In this document: in pieces, positions 1-6,220 of the stretch | How the letters are laid out: each line of letters begins with the position of its first letter | How positions within the stretch are numbered: position 1 is the stretch's first letter | Origin: Planctomycetota bacterium | GTDB lineage: Bacteria; Planctomycetota; MHYJ01; JACPRB01 | Length of the DNA: 10,404 nucleotides | Direction: 5' to 3' | NCBI GenBank assembly: GCA_016200125.1 | Contig: JACQFK010000432.1 | Coordinates: 1-10,404, forward strand | Position numbers and translations under genes: made by a program | Notes under the pieces: model-generated | Told to the model about the DNA's origin: nothing | The model's database searches: none | The model's input: the letters and a program-made list of their open reading frames with translations, nothing else

Positions 1-956
1 TCCGAGCCCTCGGCGGGCGGCGACCACTGGTTGTGCTTCTCTTCATTGTAGAGGTGGCTGTAATAGACCCACTGGCCGTCGAAGGAGACCATGGGATCGG
101 TGATCGACCCCTTGCCGCCTTCCACGAGCAGCTCCTCCTTGCCGTCGGGGTTGAGCAGCATGAGGTCGGCGCCGGGCTCCAGCGTGACGGGCTGGGAGAA
201 GTCGGTGTAGAAGCGCTTGTGGACTTCGTCGCCCGCGCGCCGGGCGCGGACGTAGACGATGTCGTAGTCGTACTTCACGGAGGGATCGGACGCGATGGGC
301 GGCACCTCGACCTTGATGGGCTCGAGGAAGAGCTTCTCCTTCTTGTCGGGGGCGCGGTCCTGGGTGAGCACCGCGTGCTCGCCGGGGTAGAGCCGCGCGC
401 GGCCGAAGGCGTTCCGCACTTCGACGCAGCCTTCCTCGACCCGCACGACGAGGGCGCCCGGATCGAGGGTGGCGGAGAACTTCGTTCCGTGGACGACGAT
501 GTCGCCGTAGGCGGTGGCGACCTGGAAGGACTTGCCCGGCTCCTTCTTCGTGACCTCGAAGGTCGCCCCGCCCTGGGGCATCTCGACCTGCATGCCCTGC
601 GAGCTCGACCGCACGAGGAGCTCGGTGTTCTCCGTGACGCGGACGACGCTGCGGTCCTCGAGCTGGTACGACGCGTTCTGCCCTTCGCCCGTGAGGACGT
701 GGAGCGGCTTCGCCGGCGCGCGCTGGGTCACGAGAAGGCCGGCGATCAGGAGGAGCGCGGCCGCCGCCGCGGTCCGAAAGGTCCAGGAGAGGAAGGAGCG
801 GGGCGCCGCTGGTGCTCCGTCGCCGCGGACGCGGGCGAGCATCCGCTCCAGCGAGGCGTCGCGCGCGCCGTCCTCCCGCAGCGTCTCCCGCAGGAGGCCG
901 TCGACGGCGAGGTCCTGGGCGCGGTCGTTCACGTTGGGGTCGTCCATGTCGTTCAT
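1..956 (-). CDS. FecR-domain anti-sigma-like membrane protein with C-terminal HZS-alpha/TolB-like module (partial, runs off left edge)
   Basis: Probable partner of the ECF sigma factor encoded just upstream. The visible 318 residues begin with a charged cytoplasmic stretch (about 1-57, helix-like around DLAVDGLLRETL) that could bind the sigma factor. One membrane segment follows (about 61-78, RTAAAAALLLIAGLLV). A FecR domain spans about 85-200; VATAYGDIVVHGTKFSA and VRVEEGCVEVRNAFG are typical FecR strands. From about 228 the sequence changes to a module resembling the middle domain of hydrazine synthase alpha and TolB-like propellers: DYDIVYVR, PGADLMLLNPDG and DPMVSFDGQWVYYS. The start at 956 lies 2 bases after the sigma stop, so translation is probably coupled. 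The FecR and membrane calls are firm. The anti-sigma role is inferred from context, and the HZS-like call is by motif memory. The C-terminus lies outside the window. Confidence 0.88.
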   Translation of the reverse strand, partial: MNDMDDPNVNDRAQDLAVDGLLRETLREDGARDASLERMLARVRGDGAPAAPRSFLSWTFRTAAAAALLLIAGLLVTQRAPAKPLHVLTGEGQNASYQLEDRSVVRVTENTELLVRSSSQGMQVEMPQGGATFEVTKKEPGKSFQVATAYGDIVVHGTKFSATLDPGALVVRVEEGCVEVRNAFGRARLYPGEHAVLTQDRAPDKKEKLFLEPIKVEVPPIASDPSVKYDYDIVYVRARRAGDEVHKRFYTDFSQPVTLEPGADLMLLNPDGKEELLVEGGKGSITDPMVSFDGQWVYYSHLYNEEKHNQWSPPAEGS

Positions 957-958
957 CC

Positions 959-1507
959 TCAGTAGGTTTCCAGGCGGCGCCGGAGGCACTCCGCGAGGCT
1001 TTCGCGGGCCCGCTGCAGCCGCTTGCGCACTACCGCTTCCGTGGTGCCCAGCCTTTCGGCGATCGCCGAGCAGGACTCCTGCTCGCGGTAGAAGAGTTCC
1101 AGGGTTCCCCCGAGCGGCTCGCCCAGTTTCGCGATGCACTCGCGCACCGCGACGGCGGCGTCCTCGCGGCCGTCCTCCGCGGCGCGGTCCCAGGCCTGGT
1201 GCTGGTGGTCGAGGGCTTCGAGGACGGCGGCGTCGAGCCGCTCCGCGCGGTGGGCCCGGGTCCACTCCAGGTACTTCATCCGGACGATGCCGCGGACCCA
1301 GGCGCCGAAATCGCGGGCCGGGTCGTATTTCGCGAGGTCGCGGTGGGCGATGAGGAGGGCGTCCTGGACGAGATCCTCGGCGGCGTCGGTCTTCCGGGTC
1401 AGCGCGAGGGCGTAAGCGAGCAGGCGCCGGTGCTGAAGGCGCACGTGGGCTTCGAACCCCCCGGCATCCATACGCGGTCGTCCGACGATGGTTCCGACGA
1501 GCGCCAT
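959..1507 (-). CDS. ECF-type RNA polymerase sigma factor (sigma-70 family)
   Basis: A 182-residue alternative sigma factor. Region 2 spans about 17-87, including AYALALTRKTDAAEDLVQDA (core binding and -10 recognition) and FGAWVRGIVRMKYLEW. Region 4 spans about 118-176, with a clear helix-turn-helix, SAIAERLGTTEAVVRKRLQRAR, for -35 recognition. The length and layout are those of the compact ECF group common in Planctomycetota and Verrucomicrobiota. The start at 1507 is preferred because GAGGGGG (1513-1519) lies 5 bases upstream. Met13 is a possible internal start, still ahead of region 2. The gene is followed after 2 bases by the FecR-domain gene, the usual sigma/anti-sigma arrangement. Its ribosome binding site lies in one arm of an inverted repeat (1508-1537), which may control translation. 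Its target promoters are unknown. Confidence 0.95.
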   Translation of the reverse strand: MALVGTIVGRPRMDAGGFEAHVRLQHRRLLAYALALTRKTDAAEDLVQDALLIAHRDLAKYDPARDFGAWVRGIVRMKYLEWTRAHRAERLDAAVLEALDHQHQAWDRAAEDGREDAAVAVRECIAKLGEPLGGTLELFYREQESCSAIAERLGTTEAVVRKRLQRARESLAECLRRRLETY

Positions 1508-1537
1508 TCAAACCCCCTCTTTAGTGTTGAGGTTTGA
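1508..1537 (-). promoter_or_regulatory. Inverted repeat overlapping the ribosome binding site of the sigma gene
   Basis: Perfect 7-base arms, TCAAACC at 1508-1514 and GGTTTGA at 1531-1537, are separated by 16 bases. In the minus-strand transcript the 3' arm ends immediately before the AUG and overlaps the end of the GAGGGGG Shine-Dalgarno sequence. Folding would therefore hide the start region. It could equally be a DNA operator dyad. There is no U-run, so it is not an intrinsic terminator. The repeat is directly visible; its function is inferred. Confidence 0.45.
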
Positions 1538-1567
1538 CGGCGGGAAGTGACATTAAAACGGCGACGC

Positions 1568-2185
1568 CTACTTCTTGAGCTCCCGGAGCGTGAGGTTCCG
1601 GAAACGCACTTCGTAGGGTCCCGTCCCCTTCTTGATCCCGTGGACCTGCAGGCCGATGAAGCCCGTCGTCAGGCCGGTCTTCTCCTCCGTGAGGTCGGCT
1701 ACCGGCACGTCGTTCACCCAGGTCTTGATCGACTTCCCGTCGGCCAGCACGCGGTACTTGTTCCACTCGCCCTTCTTGAAGGCCGCCTGCGCCTTGGGGT
1801 CGGAGCGGTCCTCGCTCAGCCAGCCGAACTTCGTGCCCTCGCCGTAGACGAAGCCCGCGCTGCCGTTGATCGCGACCTCGACCTGCGGACCGTAGACGAC
1901 GCCGTCGGGCCGGGCCGCCGAGCGGATCTGGACGCCGGAGTTGAGCTCGTCGTCGACCTTGATCTCGAGCTTGAGCTCGAAGTCGCCGTAGAGCTTCTTG
2001 GTGCAGAGGAAGGAGTTCGGGCTGCCTTCGGTCGTCTTCCCGACGATGCAGCCGTCCTCGATCCGGTAGGTGGCGGTCCCGCCTTTGACCTCCCAGGGGT
2101 CCAGCGTCTTGCCGTCGAAGAGCGAGACCCAGCCGCCGTCCTGCAGGGCGGCGAAGATCGCGAGGGCGCCGAGGATCGTCTTCAT
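1568..2185 (-). CDS. Secreted DUF1080 / 3-keto-disaccharide hydrolase domain protein
   Basis: A 205-residue protein with a short export signal (MKTILGALAIFAALQD) followed almost at once by a single DUF1080 domain, a concanavalin-like jelly roll. Family landmarks appear in order: SLFDGKTLDPWEV (about 21-33), NSGVQIRS (82-89), YGPQVEV (98-104), EWNKYRVLADGKSIKTWVNDV (about 140-160), GFIGLQVHG (175-183) and VRFRNLTLREL (193-203). Characterised relatives act on 3-keto sugars made by oxidising disaccharides. The substrate here is not determinable. It is close to the minimal length for the family, with no fused cytochrome or extra sugar-binding domain. The start is fixed by an excellent AAGGAGG at 2190-2196, four bases before the ATG. 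It lies between the transglutaminase-like gene (93-base gap) and the sigma gene (60-base gap), all on one strand, so co-transcription is plausible but not certain. Confidence 0.93.
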   Translation of the reverse strand: MKTILGALAIFAALQDGGWVSLFDGKTLDPWEVKGGTATYRIEDGCIVGKTTEGSPNSFLCTKKLYGDFELKLEIKVDDELNSGVQIRSAARPDGVVYGPQVEVAINGSAGFVYGEGTKFGWLSEDRSDPKAQAAFKKGEWNKYRVLADGKSIKTWVNDVPVADLTEEKTGLTTGFIGLQVHGIKKGTGPYEVRFRNLTLRELKK

Positions 2186-2189
2186 GAAG

Positions 2190-2196
2190 CCTCCTT
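2190..2196 (-). promoter_or_regulatory. Strong Shine-Dalgarno sequence for the DUF1080 gene
   Basis: AAGGAGG on the minus strand, four bases before the ATG at 2185. It is a near-perfect match to the anti-SD and much stronger than the sites of most other genes in this window. It fixes the start. Confidence 0.85.
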
Positions 2197-2199
2197 GAG

Positions 2200-2236
2200 G
2201 ATCCGAAGATCATACAATCGCCGGACCGTTCGGATC
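2200..2236 (-). promoter_or_regulatory. Candidate promoter/operator of the DUF1080 gene: -10-like TATGAT inside an 8-base inverted repeat
   Basis: Perfect 8-base arms, GATCCGAA at 2200-2207 and TTCGGATC at 2229-2236, are separated by 21 bases. Within them, on the minus strand, TATGAT (2209-2214) fits a sigma-70 -10 box. Transcription would start near 2202, giving a short leader that contains AAGGAGG. No convincing -35 is seen at 17-base spacing, and the upstream arm lies about where a -35 or operator half-site would be. The repeat is directly seen; promoter and operator roles are inferred. Confidence 0.4.
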
Positions 2237-2278
2237 GAGATCTTGGTCTTTCTTGGAGGAGGGGAGACCGTCGGTCGG

Positions 2279-4006
2279 CTACTTCCCGTCGACGGAAAGG
2301 GTCTGATAGAGGCACTTTACCTTCAACGGATCCTTTTCGGCCACGTTGATTTCGAATACGTGCGGCAGCTTCGTCACGGACTCGACGCGGGTCTTCGTCG
2401 CCCCGTTCTCCATCCAGGCGTACTCGACCTTGAGCAGGGTTCCGGGCGTCAGTTCGTCGCCTTCGACGGTGATGGCGTTCGCGCCCGGGAGCAGGGTCGG
2501 CAGCATGCCGATGTTGCACTGGTGGGTGTTGTTGAAGCGAAGGCCGGTCAGCCCCACCTTGGCGGCGTCGCTCTCCGCGAGAATCCGGATCCGGACCTGG
2601 TACTGGAAGCCGGTGAACTTCACCGCCGCGAGCCCGGCCGGATCCCAGGCGTCGCAGAATTGCGAAGTTCGGTCCGGCATGTTGTAGGTCGACGGCAGAT
2701 CCTGGTCCCAGCGACCCTTGCCGAGATCGAGGCTGAAGGGCGCTCCGGCGTCCTTTGCCGTCAGGACCGGGATCCAGGTCTTGCCTTCGTCGAGCGAGAA
2801 GTCGATGCCGACCCGCCCCTTCGCTTCGAGGATGCTGCTTCCCGTCACGAGGGACTCCGCGAACGGATAGATGCTCCGGATCTGGTAGATGACTTCGCCT
2901 TCGACCCCGGCCTCGGCCGCTCCGAGGATTCCCTTCCGGGAGACGAGGCCGCGGGAGGAAAGGGCTCCGGTCCCGACTTTTCCCTCCCTGAGGTCCGGCG
3001 TGTAGACGCTGGTGGCGTTTCCGAAGGGCTTGTTCAGGCCCAGGCGGGGATAGTCCTTCAGGTAAGGCCGCTGAACGGGGAAGTTGTAGGGATCCTTCGC
3101 TTCGCCGTTCGCATACATGTACTTGGCGGCGCCGTCGATCGAGACGAGGATCGCATTGTCCTTGTAGGCCTTGCCCACGACGGGCTTGCCGTCGTCATAC
3201 CACTGCCGGCGGAGCGACTCGCCTTTCCGCAGGTCGAAGTCCGTCTTGTACTTGGAGAGCCGCCGCGCGCCGCTGTAGACGAAGGGATAGGTGTTGCCCA
3301 GGAATTTGCGGAACGCGGGATCCGATTCGGCGTCGCCGTGCTTGGCCGACAGGACGAAGTAGGGCTTGGGCGGGTTGTGCGGGCGGATCAGCAGCTCGGG
3401 GAACTCGGCCTTGATCTCTTCGGGCGAGGCGACACGGTCCGTTCCCCGCGCGTAGGCGAAGTACCCCATGTTCCCGTCGAAGAGGTGCCAGCGCACGACG
3501 CCGTCGCGATCCTTGTAGCGCAGGGCGCTTTCGACATGAGCCCCGGAGCCCGCCACGGGGGGTTTCTCGGTCGAGGCATCGAGACCTACCTTGCGGGCCA
3601 CGGAGCTGTTGGGATCGAAACTCCAGTTGTTGTGGAAGCCCTTCCAGAGGTCGACCAGGAACCAGCCCCACCATTCGCAGAGCGCCTTGGGGTACACGTG
3701 GAAGATCATCCAGGAATCCCAGACGTGTTCTTCCTTCCCGGGAGGGCCCTGCATGTATTCCCCGCCGTGCCCCATGACACGGAGGGCGTGGTAGTAGATC
3801 GCGAGCGCCTTCTGCTCCTCGGTCCCGTCCTGCGCGCCGTAGAGGCGGACCGCGTCCTTCGCGAAGGTCTCGTGCGTCCTGGCGTTCGGCCACTGGCTCG
3901 CGGAGACCCAGACCCGCCTCACGCCCTCGAAGTCCGCCGCGGAATCCCGGTCAGGCTCGGCGGCGCCGCAGAGCAGGAGCGCCGCCAGCAGAATTGCCTT
4001 GTTCAT
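2279..4006 (-). CDS. Secreted transglutaminase-like cysteine protein with a large C-terminal region of unknown function
   Basis: A 575-residue exported protein. The N-terminus (MNKAILLAALLLCGAAEPD) is a signal peptide. Cys13 follows Leu-Leu-Leu, a poor lipobox, so lipoprotein status is doubtful. Residues about 60-185 have the order of a transglutaminase-like catalytic core: KALC at 107-110 starting a helix (candidate nucleophile Cys110), then GAHVES with His157, then RWHLFDGN with Asp177, a plausible Cys-His-Asp triad. The rest matches no family I recognise firmly. It includes one Asp-box-like motif, SLDEGKTW (404-411), a beta-rich stretch, and GMLPTLLPGANAITV (500-514), of the sort seen in carbohydrate-active or adhesion beta-sandwiches. 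The start at 4006 is supported by GAGGA about 7 bases upstream. It is the first gene of the leftward cluster and divergent from the esterase. Cross-linking, peptidase and deamidase activities are all possible. Confidence 0.88.
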   Translation of the reverse strand: MNKAILLAALLLCGAAEPDRDSAADFEGVRRVWVSASQWPNARTHETFAKDAVRLYGAQDGTEEQKALAIYYHALRVMGHGGEYMQGPPGKEEHVWDSWMIFHVYPKALCEWWGWFLVDLWKGFHNNWSFDPNSSVARKVGLDASTEKPPVAGSGAHVESALRYKDRDGVVRWHLFDGNMGYFAYARGTDRVASPEEIKAEFPELLIRPHNPPKPYFVLSAKHGDAESDPAFRKFLGNTYPFVYSGARRLSKYKTDFDLRKGESLRRQWYDDGKPVVGKAYKDNAILVSIDGAAKYMYANGEAKDPYNFPVQRPYLKDYPRLGLNKPFGNATSVYTPDLREGKVGTGALSSRGLVSRKGILGAAEAGVEGEVIYQIRSIYPFAESLVTGSSILEAKGRVGIDFSLDEGKTWIPVLTAKDAGAPFSLDLGKGRWDQDLPSTYNMPDRTSQFCDAWDPAGLAAVKFTGFQYQVRIRILAESDAAKVGLTGLRFNNTHQCNIGMLPTLLPGANAITVEGDELTPGTLLKVEYAWMENGATKTRVESVTKLPHVFEINVAEKDPLKVKCLYQTLSVDGK

Positions 4007-4024
4007 CGGATCATCCTCATTCCA

Positions 4025-4030
4025 ATGTAG
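4025..4030 (-). promoter_or_regulatory. Candidate -10 element for the transglutaminase-like gene
   Basis: TACATT on the minus strand, 18 bases before the ATG at 4006, fits a TAnnnT -10 box. A start near 4018 would leave a very short leader containing GAGGA. The expected -35 position falls in the GC-rich inverted repeat at 4036-4053, with no recognisable TTGACA. Weak evidence. Confidence 0.3.
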
Positions 4031-4035
4031 TTCCC

Positions 4036-4053
4036 GGCCGCCGCCGCGGCCGA
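4036..4053. repeat. Perfect GC-only inverted repeat in the divergent intergenic region
   Basis: CGGCCGC (4036-4042), a 4-base spacer, and GCGGCCG (4047-4053) make a perfect 7-base dyad. It sits near the middle of the 85 bases between the divergent transglutaminase-like and esterase genes, over the presumed -35 positions of both candidate promoters. It could be a shared operator or a cruciform. There is no T-run on either side, so a terminator is unlikely. In such GC-rich DNA a chance origin is possible. Confidence 0.45.
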
Positions 4054-4061
4054 TGCGCCGT

Positions 4062-4072
4062 AGGGTATAGCG
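4062..4072 (+). promoter_or_regulatory. Candidate -10 region for the esterase gene
   Basis: TAGGGT (4062-4067) overlapping TATAGC (4067-4072) is the only AT-containing, -10-like stretch ahead of the plus-strand esterase. It is followed by AGGAG at 4081-4085 and ATG at 4092. No clear -35 is seen. Low confidence. Confidence 0.25.
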
Positions 4073-4091
4073 AAGCCACGAGGAGCCCTAC

Positions 4092-6212
4092 ATGCGAATT
4101 CTCGCTCTGGTCATCGTCCTGCTGGGATCGCTCCAGGACAACCCTTCGAGAGTGCTGCCCGAAGGCAAGGTCCCGGCCGACTCGCGCCTGGGGCCCCTCA
4201 AAGACTACGACGGCTACTTTCCCTTCGAGGTCCCCGCCACGCGCGCCGCCTGGGAGGCCCGGGCCGCCGAGATCCGGCTCCAGGTGCAGGTCGCGACGGG
4301 ACTCTGGCCCTTGCCGGAGCGGACGCCGCTCAAAGCCCGGATCTTCGGCCGGGTCGACCGGCCAGACTTCACGGTCGACAAGGTCGCCTTCGAAAGTTTC
4401 CCCGGCCACTTCGTCACCGGGCTCCTCTTCCGGCCCAAGGGGAAGACCGGCCTGCTTCCCGCCGTCCTGAGTCCCCACGGCCACGAAGGCCGCCTCTGGG
4501 ACTACGGCGAGAAGAACGTCCGCAAGATGATCGCCGACGGCGCGGAGCGTTTCGAGAAGTCGGGACGCTTCCCGCAGCTGGCGCGCTGCGCGACGCTCGC
4601 CCGCCTGGGCTGCGTCAGCTTCATCTGGGACATGCTGGGCTACGCCGACAGCGTCCAGATCCCGACCGCGGTGGCCCACCGGCTTTCGAAGCAGCGGCCC
4701 GGGCTCGACACGCCGGAGCGCTGGGGCTTCTTCAGCACGCAGGCGGAGCTTCGGCTCCAGAGCATCCTGGGCGTCCAGGCCTGGAACGCGCTGCGGGCGC
4801 TCGACTTCCTCGCGGGGCTGCCCGAGGTCGACAAGGCCCGCATCGGCGTGACCGGCTCCAGCGGCGGCGGCACCCAGACGATCCTCGTCTGCGCGCTCGA
4901 TCCGCGCCCCGCAGCAGCCTTCCCGATGGGCATGGTTTCGACGTCGATGCAGGGCGGCTGCACCTGCGAGAACGCCTGCGGCCTCCGCGTGGGGACGGGC
5001 AACGTCGAGCTCACCGCGCTCTTCGCCCCCAAGCCGCAGGGCATGACGGCGGCGAACGACTGGACGAAGGAGATGATGACGAAGGGCTACCCCGAGCTCG
5101 GCAAGCTCTACGCGATGCTCGGGGCGAAGGACAACGTGAAGTGCTGGCAGCACGTCCACTTCCCGCACAACTACAACTATGTAAGCCGTGCGCTCATGTA
5201 CTCCTGGTTCAACCGCCACCTGAAGCTCGGCCTCGAGGAGCCGGTCGTGGAGGAGGACTTCGAGCCGCTCACGCCCGCGGAGTACACGGTGTGGGACGCG
5301 GAGCATCCGAAGCCCGCGTCGGGCGAAGACGTGGAGGTCGCGTTCCTGAAGGCGATGTCGGAGGCGTCGGACCGGCAGATCGCCGCCCTGGACGCCCCCC
5401 AGCGCCGCGGCGTCGTAGCCGGATTCCTGCAGGTCCTGATCGGCCGCCGCCTGCCGGCCCCCGGGACGCTGACGCGCGAGAAGGTCGACAAGAAGGACTG
5501 CGGCGACCACTGGCAGTTCAAGGACCTGCTCCGCGCGCCGGCGCGTGGCGAGGAGCTTCCGATCGTCTCCTTCCATCCCAAGCAGGCGAAGTGGAACGGC
5601 AAGGTCGTGATCTGGGCCGACGGCGCGGGGAAGGCGGGGATGTACGGCGCGGGCGGCGCTCCGCGCGCGGAGCTGAAGAAGCTGGTCGACGCCGGATACT
5701 CGGTGCTGGGCGGGGATCTCCTCTACCAGGGGGAGTTCCTCGCCGACGGTAGGCCGCTCAAAGAGCAGCCCAAGGTGAAGAACACCCGCGAGTGCGCCGC
5801 CTTCACCTACGGCTACACGCCGCCGGTCTTCGCCGGCCGCGTGCAGGACCTGCTGACGCTCATCGCGTTCGTGGCGGACGACGAGCACGCGCCGAAGGAG
5901 ATCACGCTCGTGGGCGTGAACGGCGCCGGCCCCGTGGCCGCGGCGGCGCGGGCGCAGGCGGGTAAAGCGATCACGAGGACCTACCTGGACACCCGCGGCT
6001 TCCGCTTCGCGGGGCTCACCTCGTATCGCGATCCGGACTTCCTGCAGGGCGCGGTCAAATACGGAGATCTGCCGGCGATCCTGTCGCTGGGGCAGCCCGG
6101 GACGCTCTGGCTGGCGGGCGAGGGCGCCAAGGTTCCCGAAGGCGTCCGTGCGTTCCCGGGGAGTTCGGCTGAAGCCCTCTCCGCCGCGGTGGACGCGCTG
6201 ATCGCGCCCTGA
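4092..6212 (+). CDS. Secreted tandem alpha/beta-hydrolase, acetylxylan-esterase-like, second domain degenerate
   Basis: A 706-residue exported hydrolase (signal MRILALVIVLLGSLQD). Domain 1 (about 60-380) is an alpha/beta-hydrolase of the large acetylxylan-esterase/dienelactone-hydrolase-like type. Its landmarks are VLSPHGH (125-131, oxyanion region), FIWDMLGYADS (177-187), nucleophile elbow GSSGG (255-259, Ser257), probable acid Asp323 in AANDW, and His359 in FPHNYNY. This complete triad supports esterase activity, probably on acylated carbohydrate. Domain 2 (about 490-706) looks like a second hydrolase fold, with strands IVSFHPK, KVVIWADGAGK and ITLVGVNGAGPVA. Its elbow region (607-614) has no serine, so it is probably non-catalytic. 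AGGAG (4081-4085) is six bases before the ATG and fixes the start. The gene is divergent from the transglutaminase-like gene and convergent, 8 bases apart, with the ThuA-receiver gene. The exact substrate is unknown. Confidence 0.9.
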   Translation: MRILALVIVLLGSLQDNPSRVLPEGKVPADSRLGPLKDYDGYFPFEVPATRAAWEARAAEIRLQVQVATGLWPLPERTPLKARIFGRVDRPDFTVDKVAFESFPGHFVTGLLFRPKGKTGLLPAVLSPHGHEGRLWDYGEKNVRKMIADGAERFEKSGRFPQLARCATLARLGCVSFIWDMLGYADSVQIPTAVAHRLSKQRPGLDTPERWGFFSTQAELRLQSILGVQAWNALRALDFLAGLPEVDKARIGVTGSSGGGTQTILVCALDPRPAAAFPMGMVSTSMQGGCTCENACGLRVGTGNVELTALFAPKPQGMTAANDWTKEMMTKGYPELGKLYAMLGAKDNVKCWQHVHFPHNYNYVSRALMYSWFNRHLKLGLEEPVVEEDFEPLTPAEYTVWDAEHPKPASGEDVEVAFLKAMSEASDRQIAALDAPQRRGVVAGFLQVLIGRRLPAPGTLTREKVDKKDCGDHWQFKDLLRAPARGEELPIVSFHPKQAKWNGKVVIWADGAGKAGMYGAGGAPRAELKKLVDAGYSVLGGDLLYQGEFLADGRPLKEQPKVKNTRECAAFTYGYTPPVFAGRVQDLLTLIAFVADDEHAPKEITLVGVNGAGPVAAAARAQAGKAITRTYLDTRGFRFAGLTSYRDPDFLQGAVKYGDLPAILSLGQPGTLWLAGEGAKVPEGVRAFPGSSAEALSAAVDALIAP

Positions 6213-6220
6213 TCGCGGGA

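Noticed and set aside
33..965. A 310-codon open frame on the plus strand antisense to the FecR-domain gene.
   Set aside because: The minus strand encodes a clear membrane segment, FecR and HZS-like motifs; the plus frame has none and is compositionally biased.
1555..1570. Possible terminator after the DUF1080 gene: GGCG/CGCC followed by TTTT on the minus strand.
   Set aside because: The self-complementary stretch leaves almost no loop, the stem is at most 3-4 pairs, and the T-run is only four bases.
1547..4030. An 827-codon open frame on the plus strand antisense to the transglutaminase-like and DUF1080 genes.
   Set aside because: It is a shadow of GC-biased codon use in the real minus-strand genes. 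The translation is rich in Arg, Val, Leu and Asp with no recognisable domain, and it crosses two genes plus the gap between them.
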